From positions 12,057,651 to 12,121,650 of the forward strand of contig NC_058063.1 in NCBI RefSeq assembly GCF_020085105.1: 64,000 nucleotides of DNA. Reading direction: 5' to 3'. The DNA comes from Siniperca chuatsi. Lineage: Eukaryota > Chordata > Actinopteri > Centrarchiformes > Sinipercidae. Of the stretch, positions 22,709 to 37,700 are shown piece by piece (the first letter of the stretch is position 1; every line of letters starts with the position of its first letter). The notes below the pieces were generated by a model. It ran no database searches and was not told the DNA's origin. It worked only from the letters and a program-made list of their open reading frames with translations. The position numbers were made by a program, and so were the translations under genes.

Positions 22709-25700
22709 CTAAACATATAATCACACATATGTTAAGACACATGCACACACACATACGTACATACATACAAATGATATGACTATATATAATTTATATATAC
22801 AAACTTAAATGTAATATTCAATTTATTGAGTACTTTTGTTGGACTAAAAGTTTTAAATCCTGTAACCTCAAGGAATAAAGACATTTAAAGGAATAGTTTC
22901 ACATTTTGAGTAATACGCATCTTTGCTTTTTTGCTGAGAGTTAGATGATATTTTATACCACTCTCATATCTATAATGTATTATAGTAAATATAAGACTAT
23001 AGCCAGCAGCCGGTTAGCTTTGCTTAGCATAAAGACTGGAAACAGGTAGAAACAGCTAGTCTGCCAAAGCTAACAAAATCCAACAACCAGCACCTTTAAG
23101 TATCACTAATAAACACATTTTATTTCATTTGTTTAATTCATTCAAAAACCGAAGTGTAAAAACAATTTGCTGTTTTACAGTGTGGTTATGTGCTGGACTA
23201 TTTCTAGGCCAGGTGCAGTGACTTCCTGGAGTCCAGAAAGGCTAGATGTTTCCCCCTTTTTCCACACCTTATGCTAAGCTAAGCTAATGGGTTGCTGGCT
23301 GTAGCTGCATATTTACTATACAGGCATGAGAGTGGTATGAATGTTCTTCTCTAACTCTCAGCAAGAAAGCGAATAAGCGTATTTCCCAAAAATATTCCTT
23401 TATCTCAGAAAGCTTTTTATTTATGCGTTTACATTTAGTTGATTTTTGACATTAGTGTTTGTTACAGAACTTCTTAACTTTACTGCAAAAAGTTATCCAT
23501 CACTAATTGTCACATGTCTTGTATATTTCCACAGAACTCGTACAATCATCAACAGAAGGACTTGTTTTTCTGAGATCTATTGCTTTGCAAACAGCCCAGT
23601 CGATAACATTTTCTAACAAACTAATAACATGACTGTACTCTCACTAGAAAAGATGACAGCAGCTAATTAACCAGGGAGCCAGAAATCTGAGCTCATGTTA
23701 ACATAAATTAGATTTGATCATTTAGTCTTGTGTGTGTGCTGTATTTATATACATATTTTTATGTCTCACATCAGCAGCTGCTCTAGGTCAGAAGAGACTG
23801 TGAGATGCTAACATAACCCACAACCCCTTACTAAAATCACAAAACCACATTCTCTTTGTGTGTCAGTGTGTGCTCACATATCCAACGCATATGGAAAAAT
23901 GCCAGCTAGGCAGATTCAACTTGCACTCATTTCTAATTCTGACATCATCTGAGCTTCAGCTTTAGTGTCTTTGCTAGGGGCATTTATGCTTAAATAACCT
24001 TAGTATCTGCATTATATATTGAAATATGCTCTGTATACTCTCTAGCAGAGATAAAATACATTACATAACTCAGATACCATAACAATTTGAGATTAAAATA
24101 CATCAAAGTACTGAGAAATCATTGTAAGCTTCAAAACAAATCAACAAACAAACATTCAGAAACAGCATGTCTAATACTGAGGTCTTATCAGGGTTAGCCA
24201 GCACTGAACAGGCTCCATGAGAAGAATTTCAAGAGATCAATAATGCACTCTTATGTGAACTCACAGTGGAGCTGTGCAGATTAGAAGACCTCAATAAACT
24301 GGATCATGGTTGGTTGAAAAAGAGGGATTTAATTAATGAAGTAGGTGATGGTCAAATGATGACGAAAACCTTTCAAACCACTGAAGCTTTTTTAGTTGAA
24401 CGGAGGATGGCACTAATTGGGATAAATAAAGTGACGTGATATGAGTTGTTATTGATTCACAAAAACTGCAAACTGTGGGTTGTGAGGTCTTGGTCTTGAA
24501 TTCTTAACTTTATAAAAAGATGCTGAGTTAAATTCAGATTATTATGTTGGTTATTTATCTGTGTAATTTAAAGACCTAAGCAGAAACTCTGTATGCTTAA
24601 ATAAATAGTTCAGTTTTGGGGGAAAAGTATTAAATTTGTTCGTAGAGTAAGAATGCTAGTGACTGGTTGCAATCACCATTAGTTGGCCATTCAACTTCTA
24701 CTATTTAAACATGTACCATTTTGAATTAAGGGGATAGCTCTTTTTTCAAGGAACATTTCTATTTTTCTGACTTAGAGCACTTAAAAGTCAGTCAAACCCT
24801 TGTGTCTCTGCATGCAGTTTAAGGGTATGGTGAACAGTGAGATTAGTTTAGTTTAATTCGATTCCTGGAAGTTAATGGGATCAGGTAGCACTTCCTCTCA
24901 AGAGAAGGGTAAAACAGCATTACATGTCTGCAAAAATGGACTGCACCCTGTAAATTAAATATTTATAAAGTCACTAATTTCACTATCAACAAACAAATTC
25001 GATATATCAAATTCCTGATCCACATCCTGCTTTTATGGAGCACATTCATAGCAGATGAACGTGACTATCAGTATTTCAGAAATGGCAGTTTTAGGCTAGA
25101 ACGTGATTATTAATATTTTGTGTGTACTTGTGAAAATGAAATTGGTTAAGGCGTATAAAGTAGAAAAAAAACATGTAGCATGTGAAATGATTTATTTAGC
25201 TAGAGCTGTTACCTGATCCCATAGACATCACTACATTGAGCTAAGAATTGAGCCAAGGATTCAACATCACTTCAAACTGCAAACTGTAAAACTGTAAACA
25301 AGTAGACAAAACAATACACATTTAACCAGTTCAAGTAGAGATGGGACCTAATCAGTAGATCTGTAAATCTGCAAATGACAGAGACTGGAGAGAGTGATTC
25401 AAGGCTGATGGCAGCAGCTTTTCGTGGTGGAGGGCTCAGGAAGAGGTGAGGGGCAGTGGTCGAGGAGGTGGGGAAAGAGGGGATAGGTTTGCAGGTTACC
25501 TGAGCGTGGAGCGAGGAGGGGTAGGTGAAAGCGGGTGGGAGGGCCGGCGACAGCTCCGCCGGGTACAGCGGGTATGACGCCCACACATCTGGACTGCTGG
25601 GATATAGAGCAGGCACTGTGAGCTCATCTGTGAAAAGAAGAAGAGGAGGAGTGGAGTGAGGAGAGTGGCCAGTGGATGGGTGGGTGGCTAGAGAGACAGG

Positions 25701-28700
25701 GTGGAGGTGGCGGAGGTGTACGTGGTCGTGGAGGTGCACTACAGGTGAGTATCAGTTATCTGAAATAGCTTCCTCTTGTTTCATTTCTTTAAACCAATTG
25801 ACTGTTTGCTAAACCCGTCCCTTGAACAGCGACTGTCCAGTCATTGCTTAGCAACCGTAACTAGGCATGGCAGGCCAGTCAAGCCTTGGATTTCTCAACA
25901 TGCCAAAGCGGTATGCATTGGGCTGTAGTAAGAGTGATAATACTTGGCAGATTATTATCGAGTTTGGAGGATGTGTTGTGTTTTTTTTAGCATTTCCAAA
26001 GCCAAAAACTCAAAAGCAAAAGTTTCTGGAATGGATCAAACAGTGTGTTTCTCTGCTCAAACGTAAGCTACAATTGTTAGCATGTCCGTGTACTAGCTAA
26101 CTACCTACAGTAGTAACCAAGCCTTACTTCCAAGGCCAAGGAGGAGCACATCATTAACTAATCACATTAGTTTGTGGGGTTACAAGTTACACTACAACGT
26201 CTTCTAAATGGTACATGAACAGATGAGGATGCTGACTTTTTGCCTGAGACATGTAGCTTTAGCCTCAGTATTTAGCAAAATATCTTGTATGAAGCTAGTA
26301 TGTAGCATCAAGTGCATATTATAGACCCCTTTCACAATATTCTCATTTTAAAACGTGTCAACTGGAAGCATTACTAAGTCACCCGGACATGGCGTTTTCA
26401 ACCAACTCATGAAACTAAAGTTAGCTTGATCAGCTAGTTAGCTACAGCTGAGACAGCTGTGTCGTCGGCTACAAATGGAAAGCCTACATTTTTCGTCCTC
26501 TGTCTGAAATCAAGGACACATTGTTTCAAAAGTATTTTGTTATTATTGTAAACTGCATATGTTCCGTGTGAGAACGTAAAAGCGGAACAGGTGAAGCAAC
26601 ACTCACTAAGGGGCAGGGCTTAGCAAACAGTCAATTATACTCCCCTAAAATCGGTAAAGCTGACTTGATTCAGAATAAAATTAGAGGAAACCATCTCAGA
26701 TATGATGATTTACTCACTGAGTCGAGTATAAAGTGACTGTGAAAAAAGAGCATAGTGCATGAGTGAAGAGAAAGGTGACAGTGCAGAGTGCTACAGAGTA
26801 AGTGTACATTTAAAACACGCAGAATCAGAAATAACAGCAACTCATTGGAGAACCATCAGATAGCCGTGCAGTTTTAAGGAGCATTTTTCCTGTGCTCTCT
26901 GTGTCTCCTGGTGAGTGTTTATCATAGCATGATCAGGAAAATGTCTGATTTAAACATCTCTTATCAGAAAATGACAGCAATTTCTCTCCTGGTTATTACG
27001 TCATGGTTTCATTAATCGGTTCCTTCCATTTTCCACCGGGGCCCCAAGTACACACCCTTTCTCTGGCAAAAAAAAGATCCAAGATAAGAGCAGTTTGGTC
27101 ATTTAGGAAGAATGTACGACCACAGCTGGCCTATGTTCAACTACCAATGGCTGATTCTTGCAGAATCTTTAACTCCTTAGAAAAATATTTAACTAAATGG
27201 GAAAAAAGGAGTACAGAGCTGCATTAGCAAATTCCATACACGCCTTGTACTCAAAGGCCTTGAGTCCAAATAATTAGAGCAACGGCTAACAGTGAACATG
27301 TACTGTTTACGAATCATTAATCTTACAGGGGGCACGTGTCATTTAGGGGGAGAACTGGCAACTAAGAGAAATGGCATTAACCTATTTCCACATTATGACA
27401 ATGTTTCAAAGAGGAACAAACACAACACCATTAAAAAAATCTACTTTTCAGTGATTGGCAGCCAAGTCAATCTCCATTTTTCATTTATAGTCACAGCTCA
27501 AGCACAAACACTCCTCCTACTAATGACAACAAATCCTAAAGGGAAACAGCTGTTCAGACACTTCAAACAAGAGAAACTAATGGCCAAAGGAAGCAGCAAC
27601 ACAGACAAAAAGTAAGATGAGCTCAGGGACAGACGGACAAATGGTCGGAGTACTCACATGGGTCCCTGCCAATGAACTGTGGCCCGGGGCTCTGCTGGGA
27701 GGGAGGGGGGTTGGGGGTGCCAACCAGCTTGTTCTTGGCCATCTTGGTGTTGGCCTTGGCGAATTCCAGCCGCAGGGTCTGGGGGATCTCTGGATCAAAC
27801 CGGACCCCCTGAGATCAAACAGAAAGATGGGTCAGCAAAAATACTGTTTCCTAGAAAGCTTGTATCCATGCTCTTAGCATAGAATAGTTGGACTAATTGC
27901 TCAATGTTTTTTATTATAGTATTTGTATTGTTACTATCATTTTGACAAAGGTTGAAAAGGTAAATATCAGAATAAAGGCATTATCTTTAGCTTTCACTCA
28001 CCGTTAGCTGTGCACATTTCTAAGCTTTGTTATTGGACAGTTTTTTAACAAAACAACTTTGAGTTGTAGCTGTAGTACACAGACTTGTACTTTTGTGTTT
28101 TTTATCAAAGATATATTTCCATGATTTATGATTGAACCAGGAGAGTTTCATGCACATCCAGGCCATGGAAGAGGTCCAAGTGCCAGTCCAGTAGCATTCT
28201 CTGCGCAGAAAATAAATTCCACTTTTACTTCCAGAACCCAGAACACCTGAAATAACTTATTCCAAATGTCACCTCAATTTGTCAATGTAACTCCTTCATC
28301 TGTGTGAATTAATAGTGGAGGATTTTTGGTGGCAAGAAATCAGTTTGGCTCCAGAAATAAATTTGCAGATATCCATGATTTTAATGCATTCTTTAACACT
28401 GGGTATTCCAATTCACATATTTGAAGATGTCAACATGTTTCAATTGTTACATATGCGGATCAAATTTGAGAATTAGCTCACTTCCTGCATAGGAGTAACA
28501 ACACATTTTTTCCCACATATTGTTCCCAGCCAAAATATGATGAACGCAGACAAGTTGTTTATAGAGTTCTTAGATATCCCTTGTTTTCCTGGAAGGTTGA
28601 TCAAAGTCAACTCCTTGGGAGGTGTCTTTGTTGAGCGAGATTAGGCTTCACCACATGATGACTCTTAATGATGCTACACATTAGAACAGTAATACTTTGC

Positions 28701-31700
28701 TTTAGCAACCGTGCCTGAAACCACCTGACAAAATGAATTTTGTTCTCTACTGAAGTGTACTGAGTTAGTTATCATGTTCACTTTTGCATTCTCAGCCTTG
28801 TTGTGTGTTGTTTAGATGTCCAATGGGACCTGGCTCTGGGATCTGGAACTGTCACTTTGTATCTTTTTCGTCTTTCAGCATTTTACGAGTGAATTTACTG
28901 CCCAATTCTTGGCGGTGAGAGGACATTTTCAGTTGTTTAGACTTTGAAGCCTGCTGTAAATGGCTCATTGTGGATTAGAGGTTATACTGGTTCGACACAG
29001 GTGATGACGGGTGACATCCACAATTGAAAAATCAGAAGCTGATGACACAAACCTGGCTAGCGCATGATGTCATTTACACCACATGCAGACAAGCCACAAG
29101 ACCCTCGCTATGCCCCCTCCTGAACTCTGTAACTGTATATTATGTTATTCACCATGACATACTGCAAGCATCACCACTTAAAGTGAGCCAAATATTCTGG
29201 AAAATTCTTGCGATGCCAATGCTAAAAGCCTTCTGACATATCGGTGCTCATGACAAGCCAAGTAAAGGTTGTTTTTCTCTCTCTTACAGTTTGATCTACA
29301 TCAAAAACCTCCACATGTGCAATAGTCCAAATCATTTTTCTTGTCAATTACTTTCGCCTGAAGAAAAATAAGGAATGTGACATAAACAAAGGTCTTCTTC
29401 ATCCAAAAACAAAGCGGCTATTTGTTTGTCTGCGGTGGAAGCAACAAGGCCAGGAAGAATTTCACCACCGACCATAGGCACCCTCCAATTAACCTCATTC
29501 AATTGTGTGCAAAAGACACACAGGAAAACACGGGAGGTCAGATCAATGGAGGAGAAAAGCAGTCAAGAGTAAAGTTCTCTGCAGCAAAAGAGCGAGAAGC
29601 TGCGAGGATCATCCCTGCAGGCTCGGGCAAAGCTGAGTTGAAACAAGCGAGGGCTGACTCTTCTCATGAAGGGGAGGGAATTAACTAGGATTGCCTTGGC
29701 TCAGTGCACTCGCAGCTTCTGCTAGCCCAGGCTGCAGAGGTATAATAAGGTACATGGATATAATGAGGTCTGAACACATCTCAGTTTGAACTGCGTTGAG
29801 TCTCTACCTTGAAATGTGTATTTTTTTAGCACTTCCTTTGCACTTCTGCATGTTTTGTTTTTGGTGATGATTCTAATTGTTGTAATGGTGTTGTTACTTG
29901 AATCAGGTGTTCTTTTAGAAGCTGCTCTTAGTTTAGAGGAAATATAACGACTACTATGACGGGAAACAAATCCCCTCCTTCCCTCAGTTTTCTCTGTCTT
30001 TGCCATATTTCAATATGCAGATAGATGTTTGCAAAATCTGGCTTATCTCCATATGACCCCCGGGATGTAGCTTTCCCCGAAAAACAAGAGCACTGTTCAA
30101 TTCTCAGCCCCACCGAGTGATTCTATGGAAACAGTCTGACTATTGTTGGCTCATAATAAGATGATAATTTTTATCCTTTCTTCAACGCTCTGCCTTTGAT
30201 GAGCACCAATATCTCAACATCTGAAAGTTGACAGACTCTGCTTGCGTTGTCACGGTCCCACTTTAGGAGGATGATAAAACTGATCTTTTTCTGTGACAAA
30301 GGGATCAACAAAAACTTAAGAAGCAATAGAAGGGGTGGTGTATATCTAGACAGGTTAAAAAAACAATGGGAAACTAAAGCTGTGTGAGAGCTGGTGTTCA
30401 TTACCGTCTATCTATACTTTGTTTCAAGAGAGCTGAATAAAACCCTGTGAGGATGGGCTCTGTTTCATATTTGAGTCTGCCTCATCAAGGCTTTCTACTG
30501 AGCTACATTCTGAAATAAGTGAGATTAAAATTAAACCCAAGATCAATGTCTTCTATTTATATGTGGAAGAAGAGCTCCTCCTGACCTTGCAGGATCCATG
30601 GCAAAGCTTTAAGAAAAACACATTATTTACTCAAACAGAAACAGACATATGTGTGTATTTAGAGATACCATGACATGTTTGTCTTCACTACCTTTTCTGG
30701 CTTTTTGCATGTGATAGAAAATGTAGGAATGTCTGGATTTCCCTGATATCAAATGCATTTGCACAGAGGGCAGAGAGATGCGATTCCCAGTCATCACAAG
30801 ATATACAAGCGCAGAGCTGGTGCTTGAGAGGAGCACGAAGAGGGCATGACACTTACGTTCAAGGCATTCTTAGCAGCCTCCGCCTCTGATCGACTGTCAA
30901 AGCTGACAAACCCCACTGGCTGGGGAGACAAGAAGACAGAACAAAAGAAAGAAACATGGTTTAAGGCAGAAAACTGAGTCGGCGTTTCTGTCTGAGTGAC
31001 ATAGACATGTTGTTCTTTTTTTTATTAATTTTTTTTTTATCATGCCCACCCCCCTCTTTCTCTGTCTCCCTCTCTCTCTTGCCCTGTTTATAAAACCGTG
31101 GCGACAGAGAGGGGGGGGGTGGGGGGGAAATGGAGGCTGGACGCTTACATTGTACAAGGAGAGTTCATCTTTCTGCTCCCCTATGCCCAAATACGGGCAA
31201 TGTGAGAGCGAGAAAGTGCATGCAAGAGTGAGTGTGTGAGTGTGTGTGTGTTTGTGGGGGGGGGGGGGGGCTGATCAAGGAGAAGAGACAGAGAGAGTAA
31301 AAAGAAGACAAATGGGGTGGGGGTCCTTAGAATGAGAATTTAGAGGTTAAAGGTGAGAGTAAAAATGAAAGAAAGTGAGGTGAGAGATAGAAATAGTTTT
31401 TAAGACCTACTCGATCAGGCCTGTCAGTAGAAAACCATGCAATATATTGTATCTATTTCACTGATGCTTGTTTTATATTCTGGTGACATCACTCTAGAGC
31501 CTGTGCCTGCAATAGTAAAGGTGTGAGCAAGAGGGAAAAACAACAAAAAAAACCCCACAATTATGCAGGTTTGGTTGTCAGATTTCTAACCACTGTTGCA
31601 GATATGAACAAAGAATGCACATTTTAGCAGAGTATATGTGCGTGGATGGGGATGTTGAGAAGAGGTGGGGGTGAGGGGAAAACGAAACATGTTGCTCCCA

Positions 31701-34700
31701 TGGGGTCGCACTGCTGCGTGTGATCTGGAAAAGCAGTGTAGGGTTATGGGAATTTTGAACAAGTAGAGAAAGAGGAGGAGGAGGAGGGTAAAAAGAAAAG
31801 AAGAAACATGAGAAAAAAAAGAAAGAGGGACTAAGTGAAGACGTCAGGAGGAGGAAGCATAACACGAATATAAATAGAAAAGGTCTGAGATCTGGCTCTT
31901 GCTATATATGGAGATGGCTGTGTGTTCTCGGACTGGAAGATAGAGGGAGATCGATTGATTTACGTCGCCATTGTTATTAGTCGGGAGGAGAGTTGCTCAA
32001 AACAAAGACAAGCCTGAGGAATGTTGTACAGCACTTTGCCAGGCGTGAACATAAGCATCAGTTGACATTTGTCCTGAGGAAGATGGCAGTTATCAAAGTA
32101 TGAGGCAAGGTGGGGAGGTGCAAATAGAGGCCAAAGTGCACAAAGAGTTGCTGAGTGTCTCACGTATTCATTAAACAGGCAAAACAAAAAGAGCAAAACC
32201 CACACAGATCACATTTTCTAGATTATGAAATGTGGAATCCTGCAGGTTAAGTGAAGACCAATTTATTTGATCGACATTAAATTAATCAGTATTTTGATGA
32301 TCATTTAAAGATTTACTTAACACCGGGCTGAAAAGCAGTATTTTACTGTCCTGCCTGGACGAAAATTTAAAGCCCTTTTGACCATCACCCATCAGTGATG
32401 CTGGTTGTGGTTGGGTGTGCTCTGTTGCACCTGTAACCACATTCAACAGTGATGTCACAGGGTCCTGGAGTACACCTGTACATCACTGCAGTAAGGTGAG
32501 AAGTTAAACCACTAGAGGTCAGCAAAAAAAAAAGGAAAAGAGAGATTTTAAGGGGCTGTTTGGTTACTCTTTGATTACTTTTTTAAGCAAAAATGCCAAA
32601 AATGTGTCTCCAATGTGAGATTTTTCTGCTTCATTGTAAACTGAATATTTTTGGGTTTTGGACTGTAGGTCAGAGACAACAAGACATATGAATATGTCAT
32701 CCTGGGCACTGGGAACTCGTGATGGGCATTTTCTAGTATTTTCTGACATTTTATAGACCACACAATGAATCAACTAAGAATTGGCAGATTAATCGATAAA
32801 AATACTCGAAGCCCTAGACACGACACAGTGAGGCACAAGATTTAAAAAAAAAACAATAAACAATGCATTAATAGTATTAGTATCACAACAGCCCTTACTG
32901 ATAGCAAAGCTAAGCTGGACGTTAATGTATTAAAATATAAAAAACATATTAGAATAGTTGCTAATTGCCTTTTGAAAGTTTTTGACAGCATGCAACCACA
33001 ATGAAACAAAAAAGGGAAAATCCCAAACCATGCAATGGGATTTTACTTGTTCTGAAGAGGTTTCACCAGCGGAAAAAAAGGCTTTCCTTTGTTCTTAGTT
33101 TTAGAGGTATTATACTCGGCACATTCGATCTAAATCGCACTAAATCCTTCTAATGAGTATGTCATGTCTTTATGGGAAACAGTGTAATGTGGTAATAAGT
33201 ATACTGACATGAAGCTAAATTGCTTAACTCTGGATGTGGACACCTGCCAGCTGAGCTCATTTTCAGTCATGCGCCCCTGGAGGCAAAACTCAACCGTCAG
33301 TATTGCTCTTGTCAAAACGCTCACTTTGACACCTCAAAATTCTTTTCCCGTCTCATTTCCCATCCCCGCACATCCCACTGGAGTTGACTGTCTGTGACTA
33401 CAAGCGTACTATCTGACTGCCAAAGGCAAGTTGGTGCAACACTTTTTCTCTACCCTCCCCCCAATAAACTTTTTTTCCTATTCCAGGTACTTCCTGACAA
33501 AGGGTGCTAATCCTTCATAGTCAACAAGCCGATGACACCAAGAGGGGAAAAATAGGACAAAGGGGAGAAATTAAAGGTGTTGATGAGCAAGACATTGGGT
33601 AATGCAAACAGTAAAAGCATGGTGAGAGTCTGACTAATACCTTCATTCACACACAGCCCTCAGTGTGTCTTATAGCATACCTGTTTAGAAGTGAGTTTTA
33701 TCAGGGAGCCTTCATAGCCCTGAAACAAAGAAAGGGAATGCCAGAACTGTGAAAAAGTGACAGTTAACAAAGACAAAAGCTTTCATTTGATGTAAAGATA
33801 TTTTAGGGATTCTAGTGAGCAAAATGTTGCAAAACATATTTTGTGCCAAACTATTGCATAATAACACTTGCATTCAGTAAAAAGTTCTAGATTTTTACAT
33901 TGCAGGGTCACCACTGACTTAGGTTAGCTAGGTTGTTTCACGAGTCAAAAAGCTCTTATGAAGACCATATGGACTGAATGTTGTGTCTTAACTGATTAAA
34001 GGAGATTTACTGCTTTCAACGCTCATGACATAAACCATTTACTCAGAGTACATACCACGAGCATTATCTAAGGGAGAGATTAGATGCGATTGTCCCATTA
34101 TTCACTTTAACTGTGCTCCTGCTGCACCATTAAAGTGCATTATTCAAGGGCAACGGTCCAAAAAGCTTGTAACATCTACATGCATTCACCTGAACTAAAC
34201 TCCAGGACTCTTTGTGCCTGTGACAAAAGTGAAGTTTCTGAGGTGAAGCAAATAGCTTTGTTTTTGTATCGCAGGCAGTGAGCCATTTTTCCATGAGACA
34301 CACACACACACACACAAGCTTCCTGTGGATCAAGATGTGATTGAACCTCAGCTTTAGGAACACAGACACTTGAACCTCGCGGGAGAGTTTCCATTGCCGT
34401 TTATTTCATCACCATTAATGGAGGTCCCATTGACTGCTGGAAAAAAAAAGCTGCTAAGAATAGCTGCAGCCCATCCATTTAAAACATACAAACATACCTT
34501 AAATGGTCTGAACAGGAGATAGAGCTCCCGCGGCTTAATATCCAGTGGTAACCCACTGACAAATAGCGTTCGGACCTGAGGAAGACAAGAAAGAGATCAT
34601 GTATTTTTCATTAACCTCCACTAGATATAAATAGCTACCTTGGATACCTGACAGTAACAGATTAGGTTATGAGGAAAAGGACACTGAACATGAGTTAAAT

Positions 34701-37700
34701 AGTTCTCTGGATAAAAGATAGACTTTTCAAACACTGATAGGGATATCTTTCAGCTCAGCAAACACACTCCCACACCTTTCTACAGTGTAGTGTATTGTGT
34801 TCTCCTGTGTAATCTACAGCCTGCTGTGTTTTATGGCAATCCTCCCTCGCAGCTCTAGCCTCTGTTTTACATTTCAACTTTTCAACTTGCAACTTGAGCT
34901 GGCATTGCTGGCGAATTACAATGTATATGTTAGCAAAGAGAGATTAAAGGAAAATCTAATTGTCAGAGATGGTGGAAAACCACTGGGGGGGTAAGATGAG
35001 AGTGACTCCAAATGGGCTTTCAGGCAAATAAGTTGTTGTTATCATTATGTGTGTTGATAGAGAAGAAAATGAATGGTGTACTGCAGGTAAAGTTTAGGTT
35101 TGTCAAAAGGACATTTTAGGTGGTAACACCTACATTTGTAGTGACCTAATCTCAATTTGGTCTCAATCTCAACTACTATTAAACTAACCACTAAAAATGT
35201 TAAACAGGTAAGGTAAAATAGAGAAAGGGTCTAAATATTTTAAGGAAAAAACAAAATAAGTAAACACACAATGTCCATTCAATATGAAGCAGAAGCCAGT
35301 AGCCAGTTAGCTTAGCTTAGCAAATGACTGGAATCAGCGACACAGCTAGCCTGACTCTGTCAGAAGGTTATAAAATCCACCTACCAGCACCTCTTAAGCT
35401 CACTAATTAACATGATATATCTTGTTTATTTAATCTGTACAAAAACAGAAGTGTAAAAATGACACTTTGCGGTGTTACAGGTAGCTAGTGCTATGTGTGT
35501 ATATATGTACACTTTTATTTTATTTATTTATTTATTCATATTTTATTTTATGCTAACCTAAGCTAACCGGCTGCTGGCCCCAACTTCATACTTAACACAC
35601 AGTTATGAGAGTGGCATCGATCTTCTCATCTATCTCTCAGAAACAAAATTAATAAGGGTATTTCCCAAAATTCCTGTACCTATTCCTTCAAGAAACTCAT
35701 ATTCTAAATGACAAGTGGCAACCTGGCTTAGGGCTTGGGGTTACAATACTGTGGGTACTTTCAGGGCACACAGACACTGTTTGACTAAGTAAATTGGCCA
35801 AAGCTGTCAACCTCTTTCATTTTTGCACACTAACAATGTCACTCCTTAAACAACACGATCAGCAACCTGGCTGCCATGTCTAAAAAGGCTTGTGTGAACA
35901 GCAGTAGTTCTTTCAACATATTCAGACACATTAGCACCAACTGTAACATTTAGTAAACACAGACATAGCAGTGCTACAAGACACAGGTGCTGAGACGTCC
36001 TGTCACAGCTCATGAATGCAGATCCGATTACATTTTGGAGGCGATGAAACAGGAAAATTCTATTTGTTACATGTAATTGTACATGTGTCTGTCCTTAATA
36101 AAGGCTCAGTGAAGGAAATAGTTGTTAAGGCAGGCATTCCTTATTACATTATAAACTACAACATGTGTCTTCTAGTAACACAACAGCTTTGTTTTTTCCA
36201 TTTAACCTCTCTTAAGCTTTAAAAAATGGAAAATCCTCCCTTTTTTCAAAAAGTGGTACTAAGATAACTGGGGCACACACGAAATGATAGATAAAATGTT
36301 TTTTAGACAATTCTATTATCTAAACAGGCACTAATCACACTGCATACATGGAAATATCACCTAATTGAAGTTGGCTTGGTACAAGAAAATAAGTGCTTTA
36401 GTTCACAAGAGACATGACAACCAAACAATAGACTGTGTGCATCAAACCAACTTCCAACAACTCCACCGTACACACCCACATCAATACTGTGATAGCGGGT
36501 TTGGATGTGTAATTTAATTATTTATTCAGTATACTTATTCTATCTAAGGTTGAATTTAGAATAAAACCGTAGGTATGCAATTACACAGAGTAGATTCAAA
36601 GCTCCCAGATTCATTAGATAGTAGATTCACAACTCAGGGGACAAAGGAACTGCTGAACTAACACTACACCTCATTCCCACATGTAACCTGATACGCACCA
36701 CTGATGCCAAAGGCAGAGCAACACACAAACAAAGCAGCTTAGCAACTGGGGGGAGCAATAGCTCGAGAGTGCCAAACCGGCCATCCAGCCAAAAAAACCT
36801 TACCTTGGAGACTTTCTCACCTTCGCTCTTATCTTATCTTATCTGAGCCGAGCTGAACCCTGCAGGGCCGTCACTGGGCTCTGTCTCTGGCAGTTCTGTT
36901 CAAATAAACTCTTTTAGAGGGTCTCCTTATATGGAGTTACATGGGAACAAAGAGTCAGAGCAGGATGGTATCAATCAGACACGAGCAAGAGTAGTCACTG
37001 ACAGCTGTTGAGGCTGATGAAACTAATAGTGTGGTGGTAAAAAGTGCAGCAAAAACACAAGTAGTAGTGAAACTAAAAATCCAAAAAGGTGTTTTAGGAC
37101 TAGACAACCAAGTCATAAACACTGGCTTTGTTTTCATTGTCATTTTCGCTGTTTCAGTGAACATCTTATTAAAGCTGCGCATGACTAGAAAAAGATGCAA
37201 AAACAACATCAGAGTCACTCACTGTTGTTAAGATGACAGATTTATATTTCACTCTTAAGTCTTGTTGTTTCACTTTATGTGGATTAAAGACGAAACTGAA
37301 CATCGGAATCACTATATAGCAAATAAATTGGCTCTGACAAATAAGATTGCAGTAATATTATATGGGGTATTTTTTACATGATAATCATCTAACTCTCCTT
37401 CGCCAAGTTATCTGAGATCCCATCTTTGATTTAACTCCTGTCTTCAGTCATGAGGCTAATAGACACTTGAGAGCTGGATATGCTTCACAAGTTAACACAA
37501 ACACGCACAACAATGAGTCCTCTACACACTCGGAACAATGGGACATTCTTGGCTGTGTTGAACCTCATTCCTGAGACTTCCTGACGTCAGCTGTTGTGAT
37601 ATATGATCGGTTCGCCGTGTGTCTGGTGTGGAGCTGACTGCACACGCTGGATACGGGATGATTCACAGGCAAATGTGTCAAAATGCTCTCTCCTGCAGAC

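Noticed and set aside
25272..25739. A 155-residue minus-strand frame through rbpms exon 6.
   Set aside because: Only 25627-25500 is exon; the flanks are intron bounded by clear AG and GT sites.
27003..27615. Two plus-strand frames in rbpms intron 5 as possible LINE or gene fragments.
   Set aside because: No reverse-transcriptase, endonuclease or other motif could be identified, and no bounding splice sites were seen.
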